From NCBI RefSeq assembly GCF_003337435.1, contig NZ_QPJS01000001.1:512513-576512 (forward strand): DNA of 64,000 bases, written 5' to 3'. Below the pieces are notes generated by a model. It had not been told where the DNA came from. It saw nothing but the letters and a program-made list of their open reading frames with translations, and ran no database searches. Shown here piece by piece: positions 8,682 through 16,954 of this stretch (its first letter is position 1; the number at the start of each line of letters is the position of its first letter). The position numbers and the translations under genes were made by a program. This DNA is from Schleiferia thermophila. Lineage in GTDB: Bacteria; Bacteroidota; Bacteroidia; Flavobacteriales; Schleiferiaceae.

Positions 8682-8688
8682 GAAGAAC

Positions 8689-10200
8689 TCAGGACTGCAA
8701 CGGGATACCGGGTATCGGACGGAATTCTTTCTGCATTTGCTGGTATTGCACAGCGTCCTGAAGGATGAGCAGGCCGGTGTGCATGAGGTTAAGTGTTTGG
8801 ATACAGTCCGGGTGCAGGTGTTTGATGGAGAGCAGTTCGCGGTGCAGGGCAGAGCATTTCTGTAATGTGGAGTAATAGTCTCCGGCGATGAAACCTTTGT
8901 AGAGGATGTCGCGGAAGTGTTCTTTGAGTCGAAGTACTTCATCTGAGTAGTCTGGTGACGGGGCAGTGCCAATGGGTTGACCGACGGCAGACATGTAGGT
9001 ACGTGCCGGGGACAGATCAGAGAGTTTCATGGCCAGGTAAGTGCTGAACACCAGTGCTTCGGCCAGTGAATTGGAAGCAAGTCTGTTTCTGCCATGGAGG
9101 CCGTTTTCGGCGCATTCGCCTATGGCAAAAAGACCGGGAATGGAGGTAGCTGCGGACAGGTCGGTGGCAATGCCTCCGCACTGATAATGGGCAGCAGGGC
9201 TTACGGGGATCGGGTCGACTGCCGGATTATATCCTTTGGTCAGCAAGGTCTGGACAATATAAGGAAATTGTTCCCTGAGTAAGGTAACTGGTATAGGACG
9301 CAGGTCGAGATAGACATGGTCAAGACCATAAGTGCTCATTTGGCGGTAAATGGCCGAGGAAACGACGTCTCTGGTTGCCAGCTCTGCGTCTGGATGTTCG
9401 TGCAACATAAATCGTTGGCCGGTATGATTGAGCAGGTGAGCACCTGCTCCCCGCAGGGCTTCTGAAAGGAGAAATCTCATTCCGGAGCCTTTTTCATACA
9501 GTGCGGTGGGGTGGAACTGTACAAAGCGCATGTGCCGGATGTGAGCTCCTGCCTGATGTGCCAAGGCGATGCCATCGCCTGTAGCCTGCGGAGAGTTTGT
9601 GGTTTGGGAGAAGGCCTGTCCGGAGCCTCCGGTAGCCAGCACCACAGCCTGCGCGCGCAGTTCAAAAGTCTGCTGCAGCGGATGATGTAAAGCTTTCACT
9701 CCTGTGCACTGGTGATGTTCCTGTATCAGTTCGGTGACAAGCAGGCCTCGGAGCCATTGAATGTTGGGCATTTGAATGGCTTTGGAACGCAGCACGCGCA
9801 TGATTTCCTTTCCGGTTGGGACTGCAGCATGGACAATCCGGTGTGCCGAATGTCCACCCTCACGACCGAGCACGTAACGATTGCCGTTTTTGAGAAATTG
9901 CGCTCCCCAGGATTCCAGTCTGGCGATTTCCCCGGTAATTCCATGGACAAGAGCTTCAACGGTAGCCGGGTTGTTGAGATATCCACCCGATTGGAGGGTA
10001 TCGGATATGTGCAGATCGAAACTGTCGTTTTCAGGATCCAGTACGGCAGCCACTCCCCCTTGGGCGTAGTATGAATTGGAGTTATCTTCTGAGCCTTTGT
10101 TGAGTATGGCGATGCGTAGGTCGGGCCTGGACTCAGCTGTTTTGATGGCCGTGGCAAGACCTGCGATGCCTGCTCCTACAATGATGATATCGCTATGCAT
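8689..10200 (-). CDS. nadB: L-aspartate oxidase NadB
   Basis: 503 residues, close to the usual NadB length. The N-terminus has the FAD dinucleotide-binding motif (IIVGAGIAGLATAI), then YYAQGGVAAV and the GREGGHSAHRIVHA segment, with VLATGGSGQAF and RLASNSLAEALVFS further on; all are typical of L-aspartate oxidase and its fumarate-reductase-like fold. It oxidises L-aspartate to iminoaspartate, the first step of de novo NAD synthesis. The start overlaps the end of nadA by 8 bases, so translation is probably coupled and iminoaspartate can pass straight to NadA. The tail (SLPARTYMS onward) is a compact helical domain. Confidence 0.96.
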   Translation of the reverse strand: MHSDIIIVGAGIAGLATAIKTAESRPDLRIAILNKGSEDNSNSYYAQGGVAAVLDPENDSFDLHISDTLQSGGYLNNPATVEALVHGITGEIARLESWGAQFLKNGNRYVLGREGGHSAHRIVHAAVPTGKEIMRVLRSKAIQMPNIQWLRGLLVTELIQEHHQCTGVKALHHPLQQTFELRAQAVVLATGGSGQAFSQTTNSPQATGDGIALAHQAGAHIRHMRFVQFHPTALYEKGSGMRFLLSEALRGAGAHLLNHTGQRFMLHEHPDAELATRDVVSSAIYRQMSTYGLDHVYLDLRPIPVTLLREQFPYIVQTLLTKGYNPAVDPIPVSPAAHYQCGGIATDLSAATSIPGLFAIGECAENGLHGRNRLASNSLAEALVFSTYLAMKLSDLSPARTYMSAVGQPIGTAPSPDYSDEVLRLKEHFRDILYKGFIAGDYYSTLQKCSALHRELLSIKHLHPDCIQTLNLMHTGLLILQDAVQYQQMQKEFRPIPGIPLQS

Positions 10201-11137
10201 GTACGGCTGATGAGAGTTCGAGCATTTTTTGGAGGGGTTTTCGGGCTCTGTCCATCAAATCGGAGTCGAGAGTGATTTCAGGTGCTTCATGGAGCAGGCA
10301 GGTATAGAGTTTTTGCAAGGTGTTGAGTTTCATATAGGCACATTCGCTACAGGCACAGGAGTTTTCTTCGGCAGTAGGAATGGGGATGAGGGATTTGCCG
10401 GGTGCCGATTTCTGCATCATGTGCAGAATGCCAGCTTCTGTGCCTACGATAAATTCAAGGTGTGAACTGTTTTTCACATAATCCAACATGGCCTGGGTGG
10501 AGCCAATGAAATCGGCAAGTCTGAGTACTTCTTTGGAAGATTCGGGATGGGCAATGACTTTGGCTTCCGGATGCTCGAGCACAAGTTCGGTGAGTTTTTC
10601 CAGTGAAAAAGCTTCGTGGACGGTGCATACACCGTCCCAAAGAATCATCTGTCGACCGGTTTTTTCCATCAGATAGCGACCCAGATTTTTGTCCGGGGCG
10701 AATATGATGGGTTTGTCGGTTGGAATGGATTGAATGATTTTAAGTGCATTGGATGAAGTGACGATGATGTCGCTCAATGCTTTGACATGTGCACTGCAAT
10801 TGATGTAGCTGACCACATAGTGGTCCGGGTATTGGCTTATAAAGGATTCAAAGTCACCCGGGGGACAACTCTCAGCAAGCGAGCAGGATGCATTTAGGTC
10901 AGGCAGGAGTACTTTTTTTTCCGGATTGAGAATTTTTGCAGTTTCGGCCATAAAGTGGACTCCGGCAAACACGATGATGTCGCAATCGGCCTTTGAAGCT
11001 TGCTGTGCAAGGGCAAGGCTGTCGCCTACGCAATCGGCTATGTCCTGAATTGCAGCTTCCTGGTAGTAGTGAGCCAGCACAATGGCATTTTTGTCTTTTT
11101 TGAGTTGTCGAATCTTTTCTGCGAGATGTCTCTTCAT
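10193..11137 (-). CDS. nadA: Quinolinate synthase NadA
   Basis: 314 residues. NadA condenses iminoaspartate with dihydroxyacetone phosphate to quinolinate using a [4Fe-4S] cluster. Candidate cluster cysteines are visible at about Cys85 (LNASCSLAES), Cys171 (WDGVCTVHE) and the Cys261/263/266 group (NSCACSECAYMKL). Other family motifs are VLAHYYQ, FAGVHFMAETAKIL and VGTEAGILH. It is the first gene of a nadA-nadB operon with an 8-base overlap. The region upstream (11138-11468) must hold its promoter, but I find no exact TAnnTTTG match there on this strand. Confidence 0.96.
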   Translation of the reverse strand: MKRHLAEKIRQLKKDKNAIVLAHYYQEAAIQDIADCVGDSLALAQQASKADCDIIVFAGVHFMAETAKILNPEKKVLLPDLNASCSLAESCPPGDFESFISQYPDHYVVSYINCSAHVKALSDIIVTSSNALKIIQSIPTDKPIIFAPDKNLGRYLMEKTGRQMILWDGVCTVHEAFSLEKLTELVLEHPEAKVIAHPESSKEVLRLADFIGSTQAMLDYVKNSSHLEFIVGTEAGILHMMQKSAPGKSLIPIPTAEENSCACSECAYMKLNTLQKLYTCLLHEAPEITLDSDLMDRARKPLQKMLELSSAVHA

Positions 11138-11468
11138 GAGAATGTATTGATTTTCAAAAAGATGGGTTCAGGATACGTTTTTTATACAGATGCGGCTAAT
11201 TACCGAATTTTTAAGTGCTTAACACATTGATAAAAGTCAAATTTGCGAATTTCCGTATCCAACATTTCAGGGGTACCCATGAAATGGTTTAAATGGATTC
11301 AACCCATAGCAGTGGTTGATTGCGGTGACTTTTTATGAATTTTTACAAAAAATATGTGAATGTGATTGATAAAAAGAGGATTGATTTAAAAGTTATGAAT
11401 ATTTTTAAGGTAGCCGTCGGATGTTAAATTTAAATGGTTACATTTGTTTCGAGTTTAAAGCAATCCAA
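11138..11468. other. Intergenic region between nadA and a small membrane protein
   Basis: AT-rich spacer of about 330 bases between divergent genes. It holds a plus-strand TACATTTG element at 11439 and must contain the nadA promoter. I see no structured RNA or gene in it. Confidence 0.6.
11439..11446 (+). promoter_or_regulatory. Candidate -7 promoter element of the small membrane protein
   Basis: TACATTTG matches TAnnTTTG exactly and is the same octamer seen before rplS, rpmE and tRNA-His. It ends 22 bases before ATG 11469. A -33 TTG at normal spacing is not evident. Confidence 0.5.
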
Positions 11469-11633
11469 ATGAATCCAAAGGATAAAGCCAGGAGAAGTAT
11501 ATACGGTCGATTCAGGCGAAAAAGACCGATCCATCCTGAGGGAGAGTCGAAAGAAAATGAGACTGTTGAGAAAATTTTTGTGATCAGCCTGATCGTGATC
11601 ATACTGGTGATCGCCTATTTTTTGAGCAGATAG
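11469..11633 (+). CDS. Small basic protein with one C-terminal membrane helix
   Basis: 54 residues from ATG 11469. The first half is hydrophilic and basic (DKARRSIYGRFRRKRPIH), and the last 20 residues form one hydrophobic helix ending in FLSR (KIFVISLIVIILVIAYFL). I do not recognise the family. The topology is that of a tail-anchored small membrane protein. A TACATTTG promoter element lies just upstream, which argues that the gene is real. Its last 19 bases overlap the 3' end of the convergent esterase gene. The function is unknown. Confidence 0.55.
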   Translation: MNPKDKARRSIYGRFRRKRPIHPEGESKENETVEKIFVISLIVIILVIAYFLSR

Positions 11634-12448
11634 CTGGTCGTTCTTTTCTTTGCAAATCCCCAGAGGAGGAAGTTTTGAATTCCCAGATTCCAGGTTTGCT
11701 GATTGTGTTCTCCGTTTTCAATTTCGAGGTAGTGAATGTCGTAGTAGGGTTTGTATCCAGTGCAAATAAGCTGGGCGATTAAGTCGAGTTGGTCATCGAT
11801 TACGTCAATGATCCCGTTGTTGTTTCTGTCCTCCAATTCTTCTTTAGTACCGGCCATAAACCAGAAGCGCAAGCCCTTTCTGAAGCCTTTCTTTTTGACC
11901 ATTCGATGGACGATGCGATCGCGTCGTTCATCGAAACTGCGAAAGAACGCTTTTTTTCTCCACCAAAAGGAACCGCTGAAGCAGCCTGCAAGGCCAAAGG
12001 TATCCGGATTTTGGTAAACCAGGTCAAAAGCGGACAGAGCGCCCATGGAAAATCCCATGACTGCCCTTCTGGATTTATCCGAAGTTATTTCAAACTGCTC
12101 ATAGACCCTTGGAAGAAGTTCGCCAATTATAAATTTATGGTACAGAGCTGCACCTTTACCGCGATTGAGGTAGTCAGCACTGTAGAGTGTTCCATATTCA
12201 TGCAGTCTGTCGGCTGCGTGGATGGCCACCGTAAGTGGTGCACATTTGGGATGAAGGTTGTAAAAACGTTCGAGTTCCCGTTTTAGATGCAATTTTTCAG
12301 CATCTTGTCCATCGTTCATGAGAAGCAGTCCCAGAGATTCCCTGGATTCCGGGACGTAAAAATCCAATTGTACATCTCTCTGTAAATGTTTAGAAGTAAC
12401 TTGTATCGAATGAGTGGTATAATAATCTTTGGATTGGATTTTAATCAT
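11615..12448 (-). CDS. Alpha/beta-hydrolase, esterase-D type
   Basis: 277 residues of the putative esterase family that includes enterochelin esterase-like proteins. The nucleophile elbow is GFSMG (in VMGFSMGALSAFDL) and a likely catalytic His lies in NGEHNQQTW near the C-terminus. An aspartate-rich loop (DRNNNGIIDVIDDQ) precedes the last strand. No signal peptide is visible, so it is probably cytoplasmic. Members hydrolyse varied carboxyl or thio-esters; the substrate cannot be assigned. The gene stands alone, divergent from the YbdG-type channel gene and convergent with the small membrane protein. Confidence 0.85.
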   Translation of the reverse strand: MIKIQSKDYYTTHSIQVTSKHLQRDVQLDFYVPESRESLGLLLMNDGQDAEKLHLKRELERFYNLHPKCAPLTVAIHAADRLHEYGTLYSADYLNRGKGAALYHKFIIGELLPRVYEQFEITSDKSRRAVMGFSMGALSAFDLVYQNPDTFGLAGCFSGSFWWRKKAFFRSFDERRDRIVHRMVKKKGFRKGLRFWFMAGTKEELEDRNNNGIIDVIDDQLDLIAQLICTGYKPYYDIHYLEIENGEHNQQTWNLGIQNFLLWGFAKKRTTSYLLKK

Positions 12449-12510
12449 TTTACAGCACTTTTAACGCATAAAGCTACAAATAAAGGGAACTTTGCACCAA
12501 AATTAAATTG

Positions 12511-13797
12511 ATGCAAATAGCTTTCGATGAGTTTTTAAAAGTCGATGATATAGAGTTCTTTACCGATACCATAGCAAGATATCTCAGGCTCTCACCTGCT
12601 ATGGAGGAGCTGCTGATACTGCTTGTGGATTTTCTACTGCTGTTGCTGATTACATCATTGGCCTATGTGGTCAGCAAGCGAGTTTTGCTAAACCTGCTTC
12701 ACAGGGTAGTAAAGAAGACAGATACCCAATTTGACGACCTACTTCTGGAGAAAAAGGTCTTTGATGGATTGGCCAATTTACTTCCGGCAGCAATCGCCTA
12801 CTATTCACTCCCATTGCTGCTGAGAAATTTTCCCTTTTTGACCAGATTAACGGAGATCGCAATACTGGTTTTTGTTACCATTGTGCTGATTGGGGTCATC
12901 AATAAATTTCTGAGAGCCCTTGAGGTCTATTTCAATGGAATTGAAAAGTACAAAGACAAACCAGTAAAAAGTTACCTTCAGGTAGTAAACATTATCAACT
13001 ACATTGGCGGGGGGATATTTCTGATAGCCCTTATTACCGGGTCGGAGCCGGGAAGCATTTTTCTCAAGCTTGGCGCCCTTACGGCTGTTTTGCTTTTGGT
13101 GTTTAAAGACACCATATTGGGACTTGTAGCCTCTATACAGATATCCGCCAATGAGCTGCTGAGAATAGGCGACTGGGTAAGTGTGGATAAATATGGAGCT
13201 GATGGTGAAGTCATCGAAATCAATCTGACGACAGTAAAAATCCGCAACTGGGATAAGACCATTACCACAGTGCCTACTTATGCATTTATTGCCGATAGTT
13301 TCAAAAACTGGCGCGGTATGCAAAGTGCCGGAGTTCGTCGGATCAAGCGTTCGCTCTTCATAAATGTAAATACAGTGAAAATCTGCGATGAAGAGATGCT
13401 GGACCGTTTCAGCCGCTATCAACTGATCGCTCCCTACATCGCTTCAAAAAAAGCGGAAATCCACCAATATAATGAAGAACGCCACATCGATACCTCAGAA
13501 AAAATCAATGGAAGACAATTGACCAATCTGGGAATCTTCAGGCAGTATGCTATGGAATACATACGTAGCAAACCTGATATAGCTGCTGAAGAGCCAATAA
13601 TAGCTCGCCATCTTCAACCCACTGAGCATGGACTTCCATTGGAGATATATTGTTTCAGTCGTCTCACCACTCTGACTGAGTATGAAGGATTGCAGGCGGA
13701 TATATTTGACCATCTGATAGCTGTAGTTAAGTATTTCGATCTCGAGTTGTTTCAAAATCCTTCAGGAGCTGACTTTCGCGCACTGAGAAATTACTGA
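12511..13797 (+). CDS. MscS-family mechanosensitive channel, YbdG-like
   Basis: ATG 12511 gives 428 residues. The N-terminal half has about five membrane segments, followed by the MscS core: the pore-lining helix (LGALTAVLLLVFKDTILGLV), a beta domain (IGDWVSVDKYGADGEVIEIN) and the TVPTYAFIADSFKNWRGM segment. The extended WRGMQSAGVRRIKRSLFI stretch and the C-terminal region match the YbdG/YnaI-like branch rather than the short MscS. It opens on membrane tension to release solutes during hypo-osmotic shock. A near-consensus -7 element (GAACTTTG, 12487-12494) is 16 bases upstream. A second, short MscS is encoded at 57564. Confidence 0.9.
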   Translation: MQIAFDEFLKVDDIEFFTDTIARYLRLSPAMEELLILLVDFLLLLLITSLAYVVSKRVLLNLLHRVVKKTDTQFDDLLLEKKVFDGLANLLPAAIAYYSLPLLLRNFPFLTRLTEIAILVFVTIVLIGVINKFLRALEVYFNGIEKYKDKPVKSYLQVVNIINYIGGGIFLIALITGSEPGSIFLKLGALTAVLLLVFKDTILGLVASIQISANELLRIGDWVSVDKYGADGEVIEINLTTVKIRNWDKTITTVPTYAFIADSFKNWRGMQSAGVRRIKRSLFINVNTVKICDEEMLDRFSRYQLIAPYIASKKAEIHQYNEERHIDTSEKINGRQLTNLGIFRQYAMEYIRSKPDIAAEEPIIARHLQPTEHGLPLEIYCFSRLTTLTEYEGLQADIFDHLIAVVKYFDLELFQNPSGADFRALRNY

Positions 13798-13874
13798 ACG
13801 AAGTCAATTTCTGTCGTATCCATCGAGGCAGAAGAGAAAAAGGAAAGAAACCGATATTGAACCTTCTGATTGGA

Positions 13875-13900
13875 TAGCCCTTATTTAGGCTAAGCTTTTT
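13875..13900 (+). terminator. Weak candidate terminator after the YbdG-like gene
   Basis: TAGCC (13875-13879) pairs with GGCTA (13888-13892) over an 8-base loop and is followed by AGCTTTTT. The stem is only 5 bp, so the call is tentative. Confidence 0.35.
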
Positions 13901-13930
13901 AAATATTTTGGTGTGACAAGTTTAAAAAGC
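13894..13930. repeat. Inverted repeat upstream of the BamA-like gene
   Basis: GCTTTTTAAA (13894-13903) and TTTAAAAAGC (13921-13930) are perfect 10-base complements separated by 17 bases. The repeat ends 30 bases before ATG 13961. It could be an operator or a 5'-leader hairpin. Confidence 0.5.
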
Positions 13931-13960
13931 AGATATATGCTTTTACTTTGTCACATTTGT

Positions 13961-15082
13961 ATGAAGAAAATTTGCCTGGCGACGTTGCTGCTATTGTGGA
14001 TAAGTGCATCCAAAGCCCAACAATGGCTTGAGTGGTTTGGCTTTCGCTCCCTTAACGACACGGTATCTACAGAAAAGACAGGTTTTGCGTTGATTCCTTT
14101 GCTTTATTACACACCCGATACCCGATTTGCCTTTGGTGCTGCGGGAGTCTATTATTTTTCACTGAAGGCAAAACGTCCCGATCAGAGAGATGCAAGGCTT
14201 TCGTACGTTCAATTTCTGGCAGATTATACGCAAAACAATCAACTCGATATTTGGGGCTTGTGGAATATTTTCACGCGAAACGAAGATTATTTGATTAAGG
14301 GAGAGCTTCGATACCGCAACTTTCCGGACAGATTTTACGGCATTGGAAATGCCACAGGAAGAGACCAGGTGGAATATTATTCCTATGATTTAAAGTCATT
14401 TAAGTATTTGATGCTGAAAAGACTGACAAAAGAGATGTTTCTTGGGTTCGACTTTATGATTTCAAATGAATACAATTTCAGAATAAAAGAAGGAGGCATA
14501 CTGGATTTAGGCAACATTACAGGCAACCGCGGTGGGGTGACCAGTGGGATAGGAGGCGTGGTGACATTTGACAGCAGAGACAATATCGTAAACCCTTATT
14601 CAGGGCATTTTTTCGAGATTTCGACGTATTATTTTCACCCTAATATCGGGAGTTCCTTTTACTTTTTCAATTTTAACATCAACTATCAAACATACTGGGA
14701 AACTAAGCCAAAAAATATACTAGCTTTTCAGATAGTAGGCAGATTTAATACAAATGGGGTTCCCATGCTTGATATGGCCACGGCCGGTGGCGATGAAATA
14801 CTTAGAGGATATGCACGAAATCGATTTCGCGATATCAACTTTGCAGGGACTCAATTGGAATATCGCTTTCCGCTCTTCTGGCGGCTTGGATTGGTCGGCT
14901 TTGCTGGAGTAGGCGATGTCTTCAACTCCACCGCAGACCTTTCGATTCAACGTCTTAAATATTCATTCGGCACAGGACTGAGATTTGCCATCAACCCTGC
15001 TGAGAGACTAAACCTCCGTTTTGATGTAGGCATCGGCAGAGAGGGAGCTCAATATTATCTGATGGTTACCGAAGCTTTTTAA
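13961..15082 (+). CDS. BamA/TamA-like outer-membrane barrel without POTRA domains
   Basis: ATG 13961 starts a clear signal peptide (MKKICLATLLLLWISASKAQ); the mature protein has about 353 residues. The whole mature part looks like a surface-antigen (D15) beta barrel, with the family motif GGDEILRGYARNRFRD near residue 280 and a C-terminal strand ending in Phe (MVTEAF), the usual signal for the Bam machinery. No POTRA repeats precede the barrel, so it is not BamA itself. In this phylum such proteins are common and mostly uncharacterised; roles in lipid or protein handling at the outer membrane are possible. The AlkD-like gene follows after 7 bases. Confidence 0.85.
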   Translation: MKKICLATLLLLWISASKAQQWLEWFGFRSLNDTVSTEKTGFALIPLLYYTPDTRFAFGAAGVYYFSLKAKRPDQRDARLSYVQFLADYTQNNQLDIWGLWNIFTRNEDYLIKGELRYRNFPDRFYGIGNATGRDQVEYYSYDLKSFKYLMLKRLTKEMFLGFDFMISNEYNFRIKEGGILDLGNITGNRGGVTSGIGGVVTFDSRDNIVNPYSGHFFEISTYYFHPNIGSSFYFFNFNINYQTYWETKPKNILAFQIVGRFNTNGVPMLDMATAGGDEILRGYARNRFRDINFAGTQLEYRFPLFWRLGLVGFAGVGDVFNSTADLSIQRLKYSFGTGLRFAINPAERLNLRFDVGIGREGAQYYLMVTEAF

Positions 15083-15089
15083 CACTGGG

Positions 15090-15794
15090 ATGAATACACA
15101 ACCACCGATTGATATACTCAATCAGCTACTTAAATCGAAATCTGATCCCGCCACAAAAAGTTGGATGGAGGCATATATGCGCCATCAATTTCCATTTTTT
15201 GGTGTATATGCACCTGAAAGAAAATCCATTTTTATCAGATGGTACAAAGAAGAGGTCGTACAGCTTTCAAATGCTGAAATTGAAGACTTGATCCTTCAGT
15301 TGTATGCAAAAGAGGAGCGGGAGTTTCACTACATTGCAGCAGAGCTATTTTACAAGCAGTTAAAAACAATAGAATGCGATGGAATAGAACATATTTTAAA
15401 CCATCTTATCACCCGGAAATCATGGTGGGATACTGTAGATTTTTTAGCTGTATCAGCAGCCGGAAAATGGCTAAAAAGCGATTCGGAATTGCAATATGAA
15501 ATGGTGAATAAATGGATAGAAAGCAGGAATATTTGGTTGATACGAACAGCGATTATTTTTCAATTGAAATACAAGAAAAATACTGATGTAAAATTGCTTA
15601 AAAATACCATACTGAGTGCAGTGAACTACAAAGATTTTTTTGTGCAAAAAGCCATTGGGTGGGCGCTAAGGGAATATTCGAAAACCGATCCTGTATTTAC
15701 CTGTCATTTTGTTGAAAACTTCGGTAGATTGATGTCTTCTTTAGCTGTGAGAGAGTCCTTAAAATATTTGAAAAAGAAAGGAATTCGGATATGA
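15090..15794 (+). CDS. AlkD-like DNA alkylation repair glycosylase
   Basis: 234 residues, all alpha-helical and composed of HEAT-like repeats, as in AlkD. The characteristic SWWDTVDFLA segment provides the conserved Trp and Asp that contact the lesion strand, and IWLIRTAIIFQL holds the conserved Arg. KAIGWALREYSK is the other signature. AlkD-type enzymes excise N3- and N7-alkylated purines without flipping the base out. The stop overlaps the start of the next gene in ATGA, so expression is linked to the Nudix hydrolase. uvrA lies 2 kb downstream on the same strand, and an alkyltransferase-like protein is encoded at 43.4 kb. Confidence 0.92.
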   Translation: MNTQPPIDILNQLLKSKSDPATKSWMEAYMRHQFPFFGVYAPERKSIFIRWYKEEVVQLSNAEIEDLILQLYAKEEREFHYIAAELFYKQLKTIECDGIEHILNHLITRKSWWDTVDFLAVSAAGKWLKSDSELQYEMVNKWIESRNIWLIRTAIIFQLKYKKNTDVKLLKNTILSAVNYKDFFVQKAIGWALREYSKTDPVFTCHFVENFGRLMSSLAVRESLKYLKKKGIRI

Positions 15795-16324
15795 ATTACT
15801 GTTCGGAGTGTGGGTCTGAAAATCTGAAAATCAAAGTGCCCGATGGTGATCATTTTGAGCGCATCTGCTGTGAAGACTGTGGAAGGATTCATTATCAGAA
15901 TCCCAATATGATAGTAGGTACATTATCGGTTTGGGACGATAAAATCCTCCTGGCAAAAAGAGCCATCGAACCGCGAAAGGATTTGTGGAATTTACCTTGT
16001 GGATTTCTTGAAAACGGAGAGACCGTAGAGGAAGGAGCCATGCGGGAGACTTTTGAAGAAACGGGCGCGAAAGTAAGACTTCTGAGGCTGCACACAGTCT
16101 ATAATCTTCCTCATGCCCGGCAAGTATATCTGATTTTTCTGGCAGAAATGTTGCAGGAATCCGTGCGAATCACTCCTGAGAGCAGCATGGTATCGCTCTT
16201 TGACAAAGAAAAAATTCCATGGGATCAGCTGGCTTTTTCTTCTACGTACTTTGCACTGAAAAAATATTTTGAAAACCCCGACTATCAAGGAGTTCATTTT
16301 GGTGTTTACAGACCAAAAGTCTGA
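15791..16324 (+). CDS. Nudix hydrolase with N-terminal zinc ribbon
   Basis: 177 residues. The first 35 form a zinc ribbon with paired cysteines (YCSECGSEN, then CCEDCGRIHYQNP). The Nudix box follows at about residues 71-93 (GFLENGETVEEG, then AMRETFEETGA), with the G-x5-E-x7-RE-x2-EE-x-G spacing intact. The layout resembles NudC-type and ADP-ribose-type pyrophosphatases that hydrolyse nucleoside diphosphate-linked compounds; the exact substrate is open. ATG 15791 overlaps the stop of the AlkD-like gene by 4 bases, which suggests translational coupling and possibly a shared damage-clean-up role. Confidence 0.9.
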   Translation: MNYCSECGSENLKIKVPDGDHFERICCEDCGRIHYQNPNMIVGTLSVWDDKILLAKRAIEPRKDLWNLPCGFLENGETVEEGAMRETFEETGAKVRLLRLHTVYNLPHARQVYLIFLAEMLQESVRITPESSMVSLFDKEKIPWDQLAFSSTYFALKKYFENPDYQGVHFGVYRPKV

Positions 16325-16369
16325 TATGGCTTAAGGCAACTTTAGGATATAGTTGCGATTCTTTCATCG

Positions 16370-16377
16370 TATTTTTG
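16370..16377 (+). promoter_or_regulatory. Candidate -7 promoter element of rfbC
   Basis: TATTTTTG matches TAnnTTTG and lies 16 bases before ATG 16394. A TTG at 16353-16355 is the nearest upstream element, at a rather short spacing of 14. Confidence 0.5.
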
Positions 16378-16393
16378 CCAGGTTTTTTTTGAC

Positions 16394-16954
16394 ATGAAAA
16401 TTATAGAAACCGGAATTGAAGGCTTGTTTGTCATCGAACCAAAAGTGTTTGCTGATGCCAGAGGTCATTTCTTTGAGTCTTACAATAAGGAAAAATTTTA
16501 TCAAATAGGCATCACCTTCGAATTTGTGCAAGACAATCAAAGTTTGTCAAACGCGGGAGTTGTCAGAGGGCTTCACTTCCAAAGGCCGCCACACGCCCAA
16601 GGCAAGCTGGTACGCGTGGTAAAGGGCGCTGTACTCGATGTAGCTGTGGACATCCGAAAAGGCTCCCCAACCTATGGAAAATTTTTTGCCCACGAGCTCA
16701 CGGAAGAAAATTTTAATATTATGTGGATTCCGCCGGGTTTTGCTCATGGTTTTAAGACTTTGAGAGACCATACCTTGTTTCAATACAAGTGCACAGATAC
16801 CTATCATCCGGAAAGTGAGGGGGCTATCCGGTGGAATGATCCACAAATTGGAATTGACTGGGGGTTAGAAAATCCAATCTTATCTGCCAAGGATCAGATC
16901 GCTCCGCTTTTTAAAGATTTTGAGAGTCCTTTTGTCTATGGCGAAAATTGTTAA
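16394..16954 (+). CDS. rfbC: dTDP-4-dehydrorhamnose 3,5-epimerase
   Basis: 186 residues of the RmlC cupin family. Motifs: VIEPKVFADARGHFFESY, the catalytic-His segment GLHFQRPPHAQGKLVRVV, GAVLDVAVDIRKGSPTYG, and IPPGFAHGFKTL with the YKCTDTYHPESEG region. It epimerises C3 and C5 of dTDP-4-keto-6-deoxyglucose on the way to dTDP-rhamnose, a precursor of surface polysaccharide. The other rhamnose genes (rfbA, B, D) are not in the window, so this copy is isolated. Its last 17 bases overlap the lytic transglycosylase gene. Confidence 0.95.
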   Translation: MKIIETGIEGLFVIEPKVFADARGHFFESYNKEKFYQIGITFEFVQDNQSLSNAGVVRGLHFQRPPHAQGKLVRVVKGAVLDVAVDIRKGSPTYGKFFAHELTEENFNIMWIPPGFAHGFKTLRDHTLFQYKCTDTYHPESEGAIRWNDPQIGIDWGLENPILSAKDQIAPLFKDFESPFVYGENC

